The translations under genes were made by a program, and so were the position numbers. Source: Prosthecobacter debontii (GTDB lineage: Bacteria; Verrucomicrobiota; Verrucomicrobiia; Verrucomicrobiales; Verrucomicrobiaceae). From it: 64,000 nucleotides of DNA. Position 1 is the first letter of the stretch; each line of letters starts with the position of its first letter. The notes beneath the pieces were generated by a model. That model made no database searches and had not been told where the DNA came from. It worked only from the letters and a program-made list of their open reading frames with translations. Below, in pieces: positions 42,599 through 52,618 of this stretch. Location of the stretch: contig NZ_FUYE01000012.1 of the NCBI RefSeq assembly GCF_900167535.1, positions 117,356 through 181,355 of the forward strand. The letters run 5' to 3'.

Positions 42599-43007
42599 GA
42601 AGAGTCTCCTTTGATTGTTAATGGCCTGCGCCAGTCGCGGCCTGATGGCACGGCGCCCAAAGGCTCCACAGCCGGAGTGAAGCGCTCACGTCACAGCTGA
42701 AAATTGGGGGTGACCTTCAGGGGGAGCCGATTTTCTGCTTTACGGGACCGGCGGAGCCTTTAGCCAGCCAGAGTTCAGGCAGCGTTGAGCAGGCTCAACG
42801 GGATTCAAAGAGAGTTCATGAATGTTCGTCAAATCATTCAGTCCATGCTGTTAGTCCATGTTTCGCTGAGGGGGTAGAGGCTTTGGCCATGAGGGGTCCG
42901 GGGGGAGGCAACCCATTGAGACTTCATGGGATTCGGATGGATGAGGTGACCAAAAAATAAGCCCGATAAAGTGACAATGGGCTGGGGTGCATGATACGCT
43001 GTCCACC
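42599..43007. other. Intergenic region upstream of relaxase gene, candidate transfer origin
   Basis: About 400 bp between the divergent small genes and the relaxase gene. It holds a wide inverted repeat AAAGGCTCC (42659-42667) / GGAGCCTTT (42753-42761) and a hairpin CGTTGAG-CAGG-CTCAACG (42783-42800, 7-bp stem). Transfer origins of MOBF elements commonly lie upstream of the relaxase and contain such inverted repeats, but no nick-site consensus could be recognised. Candidate only. Confidence 0.35.
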
Positions 43008-46000
43008 ATGTTGAGAGTAGTGGCACATGGAAGCGCGGCTGCGGCGCGTCAGTATTACACGGAGGGGCTCAAAAAGGAGGACTACTATTCCGAAGGCCAG
43101 GAAATCGCCGGTAAGTGGCATGGCGAAGCGGCTCGCTTGCTTGGGTTGGAAGGAGACGTCACACCTGAAGCTTTTGCAGCTTTGGTTGAAAACCAGCATC
43201 CGGTAACGGGAGAAAGGCTGACCCAACGAACTCGTGCCAATCGTCGTGTGGGTTATGATCTAAACTTCCACGCGCCCAAAAGCTTGTCGGTGCTGTATGC
43301 GCTGACGCAGAACCCAGAAATCCTCACCACCTTCAGGAAGGCTGTGGCGGATACGATGACGGATCTGGAGCAGTATGCAGAGACACGTGTGAGGAAACGC
43401 GGAGCACAAACTAACCGGCCCACCGGCAATCTGGCCTGGGCGGAGTTCATTCATTTCACGTCCCGCCCGGTGGAGGGTATTCCAGATCCGCATTTGCATG
43501 CTCATTGTTTTGCCTTCAATGCGACTTTCGATCCCATCGAGGACAAATGGAAAGCGGCTGAGTTTGCCGCTATTAAGCGTGAGGCCCATTGTGCGGAGGC
43601 CGCGTTTCACACGCGGCTAGCTGCCGGAATCTCTGAACTTGACTACAGTATTGAGCGGACAAAGACCGGCTGGGAAATAGCGGGGATGCCAAAAACGGTC
43701 ATTGCGAAGTTTTCACGCCGGACCGCCTTGATTGAGAAGAAGGCTGAAGAGATGGGCATTACGGATGCCAAGGCCAAAGACGCGTTGGGTGCCGCTACGC
43801 GAGAGGGCAAACGTCACGGCGCAACCTTCTCCGATCTTCTGGCCGCGTGGGGGCAGCGGCTGACGGCGGAGGAAAAGGTTATACTCTCCAAGGCTTGTTT
43901 TGACAGGACGGTGACAGCCCTCAAACAGGTTACAGCGGCGGAGGCGATGGACTTTGCCATTGCGAAAATGTTTGAGCGGCAGTCGGTGGTTGAACGCGGC
44001 CACATCCTGGCGGCGGCTCTGCGGTACGGCACAGGCGTTCTGACACCCGAATCGGTCAGGGATGAATTTCAAAGGCGGCAGTTCATCGGACGTAAGGTGG
44101 GAGATCAGCATCTTTGCACGTTGATGGATGTGCTGGCGGAAGAAGTGGCACTACTGGCCTTTGTCAGGGGTGGACGCAATTCCGCTGCACCGCTGGGCGG
44201 ATCGAGAACACCTGCCATCAGCAGTAAGCTATCCGAAGAGCAGCAAGCGGCGGTAAAGCATATCCTGACCAGTCGTGATCAGGTGATTGCAATCAAAGGC
44301 GGAGCCGGTGTTGGCAAAACCACGCTCATGCAGGAGGCTTGCAAAACTATCGAAAGCCAGGGTGTGAAGCTTTTTGCCTTTGCTCCTTCTGCCGTGGCAT
44401 CACGGGAGACATTGAGGGAAGGGGGTTTTGCCGGAGCTGACACGGTTGCACAGCTTTTGGTTAATCCATCATTGCAAAAGCAGGTGCGCGGTCAGGTTAT
44501 CTGGATTGATGAAGCCGGGTTGCTCGGCGTTCGGGACTTGTGGCGCATCATGGAAATCGCAGGTTCGACAAGCCGAATCATCCTGACCGGTGACACGGCT
44601 CAGCATACGCCAGTGGCGAGAGGGGATGCATTTCGGATACTTCAGAAATACGCAGGGCTTCGCATTGCGGAGGTTTCCCAAATCCGTCGCCAGCAAATCG
44701 AAGATTATAAGCAAGCCATCGCAGCCCTGAGCAAGGGAGACTTACGCACAGGCTTCCGCCGTCTGGAAGCGCTTGGCGCGTTTGTGGAGATTGAAGATGA
44801 TGCTGAGCGTTATCGCCAGCTTGCTTTGGATTATTTGGCACTTGGGAAAGGAGGCAGATTCCCCTTGGTTGTTTCACCAACCCATGCTGAAAGCGCTCTT
44901 GTTACTCAGGCAATCAGGGAGGCAAGGCGCGAGGCCGGACAGCTTCAAGGGGAGAGGGTTTTCACGCAATACCGGAACCTGCAATGGGAAGAGGCTGAGC
45001 GAGGCTTTGCCCAAAATTATCAGCCGGGAATGGTGGTGCAGTTCCACCAGAACGGCAAAGGTATCAAACGCGGTGAGATTTTCCGGGTTCAGGAAGTGGC
45101 TGATGGTCAGGTTAAAATGACAGCTGCTTCTGGGCGTAGTGTGGACCTGCCGCTCAAGGAGTGCGGCAAGTTCCTGGTTTATGAAGAAATGGAAATCCGT
45201 CTCGCCAAAGGCGACAGGATACGCATCACCCGCAACGGGTTCAGCGAGAACGGCAGGCGTTTGAACAATGGCAATACTGCCGTGGTCGAGAAATTTGGCA
45301 AAAAGGGTGAAATCATTCTCACTGGTGGGGTCGTGCTCAATCCCCATCACGGTCATTTTGCCTATGGTTACTGTCAGACTTCTCATTCATCTCAAAGCCT
45401 TAGCATACGAGATGTCTTGGTTGCACAAAGTAAGAACTCTTTGGTTGCATCATCTCAGGAGCAATTTTACGTTTCTTGCAGCCGTGGAAAACAAACCCTC
45501 CGCATCTACACCGATGACCGCGAATTGCTGCGCGAGGCGGTCGGCCATTCATCCACACGACTGGCCGGGATGGAACTGGCAGGCCTAACGCAAAAAGACC
45601 TTTCTACTTTTATGGCAACCGAACTTGGAGCAAAGCAATGGCGCGAAGCTATTGCCAGCCGCCGTGGTCTGGATGGAGACAAGGATTTTGTGAAGCAGTT
45701 GTCCGAGCATCGGAAAGTGGAGCCACGCCAAGCGGGCGAAATCATCAGTTGGAAAGGTTATGTGGAAATGAAGCGGGGGATTGCCGGTCCTGACGGCAAA
45801 AGCCGTTCAAAAGGATATAACTCGCAGCCATCTAAAGGTGGTGAACAGAAGAAAGGGCGGAGTTGGCCGAAAACCGTTGAACATACAGATGGTTTTCTCA
45901 AAAGGAACGAAGCTGCCGCTGCTCGAAATAAAGCAGAAACGCAGGAGAAACCCAAAACAGAGGCCAAGCCACGTGAAGGGCGGCTGGCCAAGGCTTACCG

Positions 46001-46223
46001 GTCCTCGGCAGAGAATTTCAAGAAGCTGGCCGACAAGGTCAAAGGCACAGCGCAAAAGACGCGGGAGATCCGCATGGGCGGCACTAAAGTGAAACCAGGC
46101 GGTCAGAACAGTTTTGATCGCAGTGCCAAACACGCGGCCAAGGGAAAGACCGCCGCTGCTCATAAAACTCAAAAGCCCCCTGTTAAAACCAGACAGGCAA
46201 GCCCGCCTGTGGTGAGGAAATAA
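43008..46223 (+). CDS. MOBF conjugative relaxase-helicase (TrwC/TraI-like)
   Basis: 1071 residues from the ATG at 43008 (MLRVVAHGSAAAARQYY, the usual opening of the family; an ATG at 42987 is also open). Catalytic tyrosines in RQYYTEGLKKEDYYSEGQ, and the metal-binding three-His motif DPHLHAHC with H162, H164 and H166. The helicase part has Walker A GGAGVGKTTLM at 431-441, VIWIDEAGLL and FAPSAVASRE. C-terminus basic and low in complexity (KTKAAAHKTQ). Nicks the transfer origin, stays bound to the 5' end and unwinds the strand during transfer. Together with the coupling ATPase on the other side of the element it defines the transfer functions. Confidence 0.93.
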   Translation: MLRVVAHGSAAAARQYYTEGLKKEDYYSEGQEIAGKWHGEAARLLGLEGDVTPEAFAALVENQHPVTGERLTQRTRANRRVGYDLNFHAPKSLSVLYALTQNPEILTTFRKAVADTMTDLEQYAETRVRKRGAQTNRPTGNLAWAEFIHFTSRPVEGIPDPHLHAHCFAFNATFDPIEDKWKAAEFAAIKREAHCAEAAFHTRLAAGISELDYSIERTKTGWEIAGMPKTVIAKFSRRTALIEKKAEEMGITDAKAKDALGAATREGKRHGATFSDLLAAWGQRLTAEEKVILSKACFDRTVTALKQVTAAEAMDFAIAKMFERQSVVERGHILAAALRYGTGVLTPESVRDEFQRRQFIGRKVGDQHLCTLMDVLAEEVALLAFVRGGRNSAAPLGGSRTPAISSKLSEEQQAAVKHILTSRDQVIAIKGGAGVGKTTLMQEACKTIESQGVKLFAFAPSAVASRETLREGGFAGADTVAQLLVNPSLQKQVRGQVIWIDEAGLLGVRDLWRIMEIAGSTSRIILTGDTAQHTPVARGDAFRILQKYAGLRIAEVSQIRRQQIEDYKQAIAALSKGDLRTGFRRLEALGAFVEIEDDAERYRQLALDYLALGKGGRFPLVVSPTHAESALVTQAIREARREAGQLQGERVFTQYRNLQWEEAERGFAQNYQPGMVVQFHQNGKGIKRGEIFRVQEVADGQVKMTAASGRSVDLPLKECGKFLVYEEMEIRLAKGDRIRITRNGFSENGRRLNNGNTAVVEKFGKKGEIILTGGVVLNPHHGHFAYGYCQTSHSSQSLSIRDVLVAQSKNSLVASSQEQFYVSCSRGKQTLRIYTDDRELLREAVGHSSTRLAGMELAGLTQKDLSTFMATELGAKQWREAIASRRGLDGDKDFVKQLSEHRKVEPRQAGEIISWKGYVEMKRGIAGPDGKSRSKGYNSQPSKGGEQKKGRSWPKTVEHTDGFLKRNEAAAARNKAETQEKPKTEAKPREGRLAKAYRSSAENFKKLADKVKGTAQKTREIRMGGTKVKPGGQNSFDRSAKHAAKGKTAAAHKTQKPPVKTRQASPPVVRK

Positions 46224-46229
46224 CCGCTT

Positions 46230-46646
46230 ATGTCCACCAAGATCGATGAGATATTGAACCAGCGCCGGACGCAGGAAAAACCGGAGGAGCCGACCGGCGA
46301 AAAGTTCTTTTCTGCGCTGTTGGGTGAAGGGATGTATGAGAACTTCCTGGAGCTGCAGTTCCGCAACGGCTTGCAAACCTGCTTCAGCTATTCGGATCTC
46401 ACCTGGTTTTCCCACGATCCTGAGAGCGGGTGTCTGGATTTGGAGTTTGGCGGTTTTCTCATCACCGTCAAAGGCCGGGGGCTGCAACCATTGTTCAACA
46501 GTATTAAAAGCAAGCGCGTGGCGTGGGTGAAGGAAGCCAATCATGATTTGCAGGATCATGCAGGCAATGAGTGTTTCATTGAAGAAATCATGATCCAGCC
46601 ACCGCAAGGTTTTACTGGGGAACCCACTGAAGCTTCCGATGCATGA
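46230..46646 (+). CDS. Hypothetical protein after relaxase
   Basis: 138 residues. Body with FSALLGEGMYENFLELQFRN, FSYSDLTWFSHDPESG and LDLEFGGFLITVKGRGLQPL; beta-rich, no signal peptide, no cysteine motif. Its stop overlaps the next start by 4 bp. It starts 6 bp after the relaxase stop, so it is in the relaxase operon. No family recognised. Confidence 0.62.
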   Translation: MSTKIDEILNQRRTQEKPEEPTGEKFFSALLGEGMYENFLELQFRNGLQTCFSYSDLTWFSHDPESGCLDLEFGGFLITVKGRGLQPLFNSIKSKRVAWVKEANHDLQDHAGNECFIEEIMIQPPQGFTGEPTEASDA

Positions 46647-47917
46647 ACTGGGGCCTCATTAAACAGTTCCCGAAATATGCCCTCGCGTTAGGGCTGCTCG
46701 TGTTCAGCACGCTTTTTTTCGGCTTGTGGTGGGTGTTACGTTCGGGCCCGCAAGCTCCACCTGCAGCCAGTCAGACTGTATCCATTGCTGAGATCAAAGA
46801 CAAAATGGGCGGGCTGTTTCTGGCGGGCAATGACCTTTACGATGTCGTCAGCGGCAAGCTGGTTGCCAAAGACTGGCTGGAAGGCGGTGCACCGCCTAAC
46901 CTTATCTATGACTCAGAGACAGAGAATCTGTTCTGCGTGATGGCTGACGGTGTCATTGGCTACGGGCTTGACGGCAAGCGGAGAGAAGGTCTGCAAACCG
47001 GGGGGCCGACTATTTTCACGGAAAAGCTTAAACTGGCCTATTACGTGAAGGAAAAAGACATCTGGCAGGCAGAGGTGGACTTTAAAAACTGGAAGCTTTT
47101 GAACCATCGCAAGGTCACGAGCATGGGGATTTTCAATGAGCGCTTCTTCGCTGAAAATGCATTCATGGCGAGTGAGAAAACGTTGTTGATCCGCAACATG
47201 AACCAGGTGTTGCGCATCAATGTGGAGACAGGCGAGGTCAAGCCTTCGCAAGTTTCGGTAATGGAGATTGCCAAGCGTCGCTCGCCCGACACCAAACTGC
47301 TGCTCGGGCTGGAGGGCAATGACTTCTTCATTTACGACCTCGACACCGACACGACCAAAACCGTCCCTGTCGGCAGGAAGGCCATCAGTGACTTCCTGTG
47401 GTTGGACAACAACCGTTGTGCCTTGTTGTTTCCGCAAAAAGGTCTGGCCATTTTTGACCGCAAAACAGGGAAAATCTCCGAGCCTAAATCGTTAGCTGTG
47501 CCTTGTTACAAGTTTGGTGCAGCCTCCGCAGACGGTCAGGGAGTTCTATGTTTCAACCATCAAAACGGTGCAGCCGTTAACATTGCCACAGGTCAGTCCG
47601 AAGTGCTTTCCCCGAGTGCCCAAGGCATCACTTGGATGGAGGACGGAACCTATCTCTACACATGCCATATGCAGGATTCAGAGCTGCGTGGGACTTGGGT
47701 TAAGAAAATCGGGCAGGAGCCTCAGCGAGGCACTTCAGAATCCTACTTGATGACAAAATCGGGAGAGGCTTTGGTGATATTTATTCCGGAAATTAGAGTT
47801 GCGACCTTTTTCACCCGAGATGGGCTGTGCAAGCTTGAACAAGCCAGTTTATCAGTTATCACACATGCAATGATTCCTGTGAGCTTGGTGGCTGTGCGAA
47901 TCCGGCGGGAATTATGA
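46643..47917 (+). CDS. Membrane-anchored beta-propeller-like protein, unknown
   Basis: 424 residues: an N-terminal membrane helix (YALALGLLVFSTLFFGLWWVL, about 11-31), then repeating beta units such as NDLYDVVSGKLVAKDWL, DFFIYDLDTDTTKTVPVGRK and LAIFDRKTGKISEPKSL. Blade-like units of this type form WD40/YVTN-like propellers. Start overlaps the preceding stop (ATGA). Not a known transfer protein; a periplasmic role is likely. Confidence 0.65.
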   Translation: MNWGLIKQFPKYALALGLLVFSTLFFGLWWVLRSGPQAPPAASQTVSIAEIKDKMGGLFLAGNDLYDVVSGKLVAKDWLEGGAPPNLIYDSETENLFCVMADGVIGYGLDGKRREGLQTGGPTIFTEKLKLAYYVKEKDIWQAEVDFKNWKLLNHRKVTSMGIFNERFFAENAFMASEKTLLIRNMNQVLRINVETGEVKPSQVSVMEIAKRRSPDTKLLLGLEGNDFFIYDLDTDTTKTVPVGRKAISDFLWLDNNRCALLFPQKGLAIFDRKTGKISEPKSLAVPCYKFGAASADGQGVLCFNHQNGAAVNIATGQSEVLSPSAQGITWMEDGTYLYTCHMQDSELRGTWVKKIGQEPQRGTSESYLMTKSGEALVIFIPEIRVATFFTRDGLCKLEQASLSVITHAMIPVSLVAVRIRREL

Positions 47918-47934
47918 TATAGAACGGGTGCCAG

Positions 47935-48363
47935 TCAATAATCAGAAGTGTCTAAGTCTGTGCAAGATCCATAGTATAGGAGTTTATAAGTACTAACAAG
48001 CAGTGTGATGGAAACTAAAATGATAATCGTAATTTTTATGGCGTCACCATGTCTTATGCTGTTTGGGGTGCCTGTTAGTGCCATCAGATTTTTAATTAAC
48101 TTTAGCCAACGCCAGCATAGCAGTGCTCCAACCAGAAGAATAATGGGGACGTAGTATTGAATGAAAATTTCAGCCTTTTCAATCAACTCTTTACGCCTCC
48201 AGTAGCACCATCCTTCTCGCGGCTCAGCCTCAAAAGGCCTCCCTGGGCTCTCATAAATTACCAATATTAACTGGTAAACACACACGCCGAAAAGAATTGT
48301 GAAAAATAGCAGGCACGACGCCTTTATAAAAAGTACAATTAACTTCAACGGATTCTTCATCAA
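47935..48363 (-). CDS. Two- to three-span membrane protein, unknown
   Basis: 142 residues. Hydrophobic segments LIVLFIKASCLLFFTILFGV, YVPIILLVGALLCWRW and AIKITIIILVSITLLVS. Its ATG overlaps the stop of the large exported-protein gene (ATGA). AT-rich coding region. No family recognised; it may anchor or help export the large protein. Confidence 0.6.
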   Translation of the reverse strand: MMKNPLKLIVLFIKASCLLFFTILFGVCVYQLILVIYESPGRPFEAEPREGWCYWRRKELIEKAEIFIQYYVPIILLVGALLCWRWLKLIKNLMALTGTPNSIRHGDAIKITIIILVSITLLVSTYKLLYYGSCTDLDTSDY

Positions 48364-51300
48364 GGCCTTGCACGCGCGGAAACAAATCCGAGGTAATTAT
48401 TGACGTAGTATGGAATGCCAATGGCGCTTTTTCTGCCGATATAACCTGGGCGCAATACTCCTGACGGATCGGTGTGCATAAGCGCGATAGATCCAGCTCC
48501 GCTGTCCAAAATAAAAAGTTTGATCGCTGCTGTGTCACTTGCGGAGGCAAGCGGCAAAACGCCAGAATTCGAGGCGCTCTCTTTGAAGATAAGTGCATGA
48601 CCGACGCCTCTAATTTCGGTAGCAGTAAAGACGCAACCTCGACCTGGCTCAATTCCATCCGCATAACCAATCATCTGATGTTCTTTATCCGCGCGATCTG
48701 CGTTTTCATAATTTGTTGATAGGCCTCCCATAGCGTTCTCGCCTTCGGCTTTTCCATTAGCAAAAATCCAACCTGAGGTATTGCACGCGACATATTTACC
48801 ACCTGGGGTTCCGGCATCAACATTCGGAACGTCGTCAACTGTACCAAGGACACCATCGGGACCTGCGCTGAGTCCATAAGGTATAGGATCGGGTCCTGCC
48901 AGAACGCTGCCTGCTGCTGGTTTGGTCGTCGAATCATAGTTATCTGAGGAAATTGGCGACATAACAGAATTGCGAATCAGGCGACCGTGACACCTTGTTG
49001 CGATATTACCGCGCATCTGGTTTAAATCGAGGGGGTTACGCTCATCCCATCCTTCTTCCCAAAAGCATTGATTTCCATTGATTAAAACTGTTGGAGAGTT
49101 TGGCAGGGAAGCTGAGACTTCCACAATTCCCTTCTTGTTAGAAGCGTAAGCGTCAATGGGGATTAGCTTTGTCGCTTCTTCACGCATGACGCACAAACGA
49201 AAAACAGTTGTTGGATTAGATCCTAATGGGTAACCATGGTCCTTTAAGAAAAGTCGGGTATTGTTTTCAAAAATGTAATCGCGCGCTGCATGGAAAAATT
49301 TTGGCGCACCAAATCTGTCGACAACCGTAAGTGGAAGCCTAAGCTCAGCCCAAACTTTGTTCACAGTTTCTCCGACGAACATTCTCAGATTGCCTTCGCT
49401 TTCATAAGCTGGTCGAACCTTTATGTAAATATACTCAGGCAGAACGCCACTAGACAATGAGAAGGGCGAGTCTAAAGTAATGTTTATTCTGTCTGAAGGC
49501 TTGCACTCTTTCGCGGAAAAGAAATCCATGCCGGAGATTGCCGGATGATCGAACCATACGATTCCTTTGTTTCCTGATACTTTGACTTCAATCGCTTCAG
49601 CATCGTCGTCATCCCTGTGATCTGATGGCGGACGTGGCAGCTTGCCATACCCATCAAGGCCCCAGACGTAATTCAAACCTCCATAGTCTTCGACGTCCCA
49701 AGCACCATTGGAAACATCGTCATTTGTAAACATATATTCCACACCTCTCTCCCTTGCTAATGGCAACGCGCCAGGGCTTTTTGAAGCATGATTCACAAAT
49801 GAATCTGCGGCATCAATCCTGCCGTCATTGTTTAGATCAGAAAGCAGGTCTATATGAACCACATCACCAGAAACTATCTTTCCCATTCCATCTTCCACAT
49901 ATATCGAAAATTTGCCTAAATTACAAGTTGAATCATAAACGACAACCGACGAGCCTGTGGCAATCTGAGCCAATCCGCTTGATACAGGGTAACCGGCATC
50001 AGACAATGATACTATCGACGCGAATACTGCTTTAGCTCCTGTGTTACCATTTGTGCTGAATATCACTAATCCGTCGTTACCTACACTTATGCTTTCAACT
50101 GTGGATGTGAACGCCGATATCAGGCCAATGTCTTCTCCTTGCTCAAGGCTGCCGTTTTCATTAATATCTGAAAAAGTTTCCCCGGGATCAAGAGTTCCAT
50201 TTCCGGCGACTCCTGCAACGCGGAGAAGGGTTGCATCATTGACGTTATCAGGCGTAAGCGGATCATCGCCAACAAAAGCAAAAACTCCTGCACCTGGAGT
50301 TAATGCAACAGTTTCGCTGTCGTCATTTAGAATACCATAAAACACCACGATTCTCCCGTCATCGCTGATGTCACAGTTGGGCCAAACTTCAGAGAAGTTA
50401 CTTCCCGTGAGAGCTGTTGAACTGCTCATATCATAAGAGTATAGCATAAGTGTTCTGTTATTTCCAGAGCCCACGCAGGCAACGATGGAACCATTGTCAG
50501 CAATCTTGGGTCTTGGCAAAGTTTCCCCGACAGGAACTCCCTGGGAAAAGTTAGTCAAGGCTGTCGTCACCAGATTGTTACCTGAACCGAGAGCTATGAA
50601 AGTAGCTTGCCCTAAGTTATTGACATCAGGGAATGCGTCATCTCTAACACCATGTACGGCAAACCACGGGCTTGAACCGAGGTAAGGGGAAGGAAGTGTT
50701 CCTGTTGAAACCGGATTTAACCATAATAGGCCTGATTCTGCTGGGCCAGATCCGGCGTTTCCCATAGCCAACTGGCTCACGGGCATTCGCCCATATGCAG
50801 GTGAGGTCACCGACCAGCCTTCAAGGTAAGTCAACGGGGCGGGGAGAATGGGGCCAATCGGAAAGCCATATTGAACCAGTGCGGTCATTCTTCGCCAAGC
50901 ATACATGTTTCCTGAATTATCAAGTATGGGTGGCCCAAAATCTTGTGTGACAGCAGCCATTACGTCTGGGTTGTAAGGAAGCTCAAAAGTTGAGCTTACA
51001 TTCATGCCAGCAACGGGGGCAGCACCGCTGTTCGCAGAATATTGATAAATATTGCGGCGCGCTTGGCCATCTTCTCCCACGGTTTCGCCAAGGAAAGCGA
51101 TCTGGCCGGAGTCATTGATGGAACAATAGGGTAAAATATTTGTAATGGAGCGACCATCGCTATCAGCAACTCCTGCCTCCAGAGAATGTTCGGATGGAAT
51201 AACGACTAAGCTGGGGCCAGGAGCATAGGCTTTGCCTGCAATGCGCTGCTTGTTGAAATAGGCTTTCAATCCTTCAAAATTGAATCTAGTGACCCTAAAA

Positions 51301-51569
51301 AAGCCTTTCCCGGTGTGGCCGTCGTAAGCTTGTGAAAGTGCAGCTTGTGAGGAAGCTGATTCCCACCTGACCGTTTGAAGGTCCTGCCATTCCACAAGGT
51401 CGTCACTGCTTTGTAGGATATAGGCAAATCCTTGGCTGGCAGGGAATTTAACAATCACGTTTTCGCCTTGAAAGGTGATGTCTGTGATATTGAAATCTTC
51501 TCCATAGGCAAAATTGGAGAGCCAGATCGCTACGAGGCAGCAGGAGATGAAGAATGATTTCACACGCAT
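48360..51569 (-). CDS. Very large exported protein with beta-rich repeats, unknown
   Basis: 1069 residues with signal peptide FISCCLVAIWLSNFAYG. A first domain (about 25-95) includes FAYILQSSDDLVEWQDLQTV and ITDITFQGENVIVKF, a beta sandwich seen in many verrucomicrobial exported proteins. The central part (about 120-560) repeats segments like SINDSGQIAFLGET, DISDDGRIVVFYG and VGNDGLVIFSTNG with ISDDGR/NDSG patterns, a propeller-like design. Calcium-binding-like DLNNDGRIDAADS (dockerin-like) is near residue 580. The C-terminus (about 900-1069) includes YVACNTSGWIFANG. Unknown job; its presence inside an integrative element is unusual. Confidence 0.72.
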   Translation of the reverse strand: MRVKSFFISCCLVAIWLSNFAYGEDFNITDITFQGENVIVKFPASQGFAYILQSSDDLVEWQDLQTVRWESASSQAALSQAYDGHTGKGFFRVTRFNFEGLKAYFNKQRIAGKAYAPGPSLVVIPSEHSLEAGVADSDGRSITNILPYCSINDSGQIAFLGETVGEDGQARRNIYQYSANSGAAPVAGMNVSSTFELPYNPDVMAAVTQDFGPPILDNSGNMYAWRRMTALVQYGFPIGPILPAPLTYLEGWSVTSPAYGRMPVSQLAMGNAGSGPAESGLLWLNPVSTGTLPSPYLGSSPWFAVHGVRDDAFPDVNNLGQATFIALGSGNNLVTTALTNFSQGVPVGETLPRPKIADNGSIVACVGSGNNRTLMLYSYDMSSSTALTGSNFSEVWPNCDISDDGRIVVFYGILNDDSETVALTPGAGVFAFVGDDPLTPDNVNDATLLRVAGVAGNGTLDPGETFSDINENGSLEQGEDIGLISAFTSTVESISVGNDGLVIFSTNGNTGAKAVFASIVSLSDAGYPVSSGLAQIATGSSVVVYDSTCNLGKFSIYVEDGMGKIVSGDVVHIDLLSDLNNDGRIDAADSFVNHASKSPGALPLARERGVEYMFTNDDVSNGAWDVEDYGGLNYVWGLDGYGKLPRPPSDHRDDDDAEAIEVKVSGNKGIVWFDHPAISGMDFFSAKECKPSDRINITLDSPFSLSSGVLPEYIYIKVRPAYESEGNLRMFVGETVNKVWAELRLPLTVVDRFGAPKFFHAARDYIFENNTRLFLKDHGYPLGSNPTTVFRLCVMREEATKLIPIDAYASNKKGIVEVSASLPNSPTVLINGNQCFWEEGWDERNPLDLNQMRGNIATRCHGRLIRNSVMSPISSDNYDSTTKPAAGSVLAGPDPIPYGLSAGPDGVLGTVDDVPNVDAGTPGGKYVACNTSGWIFANGKAEGENAMGGLSTNYENADRADKEHQMIGYADGIEPGRGCVFTATEIRGVGHALIFKESASNSGVLPLASASDTAAIKLFILDSGAGSIALMHTDPSGVLRPGYIGRKSAIGIPYYVNNYLGFVSARARP

Positions 51570-51757
51570 AGATCGTTCACGGTGTCAATTCAGGTCAGCC
51601 GAGGGAATCCACAACTATATGTATCAAAATCAACTTTTTAAGTAAAAGTTTTCTTGAAATCTATATTTTGTTTATTTGATGAGTGTTTTTTATGAAAAAT
51701 ATACGTTTCATAAAACTGTAACATTCTCATGCTACATTACTACCAGAGGTAGAGATT

Positions 51758-52618
51758 GTGTTAGAAAATGATGAACAGGAATTTTGGCGGCTGCAGACGG
51801 CCATTTCTCAGGTCGAGGCGCTGATTGCGAACGGCGCTATTGCCAGCAATAGCATGCTCAACAAGTTGTTGAGCATAGCCGATGACAGTAAAAAGAGAAT
51901 TGCACAGCTTGAGCAATCAGACGAGTTGCGACCAGCCGACGAGAAAAAGCAGCGAACTGTGGAACTGGCCCTCGTTAAGTATTTGGTTGAAAAAGAAACT
52001 GCCCTTAATGCTGCCGAACGCGGGCAGTATGAGTCCTTCTTATCTCGTGAATTCTTCACGAAAGATGATTTTAGCTCTTTGGAAAGCTTCTATGCAAATA
52101 CTTGGGACAAGCTGACTGAGACGGGCAAGGCGCAGATGAGCCACCGTGTTTGGGAAGGTGTGCGTCGTGACGAGTATGATTTTTCTGAATTGCCGGAAAC
52201 GGTTAGGGAGAAAGAGGCGCAGCGGGTCCGCGATATGTTCTCTGCGCTCAAGGACATGCCTCCGGAGATGAGAAACATTCCGGCGGCTGATCGTGATGAT
52301 TTTATCAAAGCGTGGGATTCCGGTCGCAAGAGAGAGGCTTACAGCGTCTTAGACAGGACTTCATTCAAAGATAATGTGGCGGTGACTCCACGAGAGGTAA
52401 CCGAAGCCCATGCGGTCGAATCATCCAAGCTGGATACCAAAGCGATTACGAAGAGTGAGGATAAACCGATCGAGAAGGCCGAGGCCATACAGCTTGCTGG
52501 CATGGTGGATCTGGCTGCGGTCGATATCAGCCTGGGCTCGGAAGATTCTAAAGCCATTTCACCAGCGAGACTCAGCGAGCCAAAGACAGAGAAAAAACTG
52601 GAACTGGGTGGAAGCTAA
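51758..52618 (+). CDS. Cytoplasmic coiled-coil protein, unknown
   Basis: 286 residues from a GTG at 51758 with an AGAGG ribosome site about 9 bp upstream. It starts with long acidic helices (EFWRLQTAISQVEALI, KRIAQLEQSDELRPADEKKQ), and the middle has ARMS such as FTKDDFSSLESFYANTWDKL and FDFSELPETVREKEAQRVRD. No signal peptide or membrane helix. The stop overlaps that of the convergent gene by 4 bp (CTAA). The upstream 190 bp are AT-rich. No family recognised. Confidence 0.62.
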   Translation: MLENDEQEFWRLQTAISQVEALIANGAIASNSMLNKLLSIADDSKKRIAQLEQSDELRPADEKKQRTVELALVKYLVEKETALNAAERGQYESFLSREFFTKDDFSSLESFYANTWDKLTETGKAQMSHRVWEGVRRDEYDFSELPETVREKEAQRVRDMFSALKDMPPEMRNIPAADRDDFIKAWDSGRKREAYSVLDRTSFKDNVAVTPREVTEAHAVESSKLDTKAITKSEDKPIEKAEAIQLAGMVDLAAVDISLGSEDSKAISPARLSEPKTEKKLELGGS

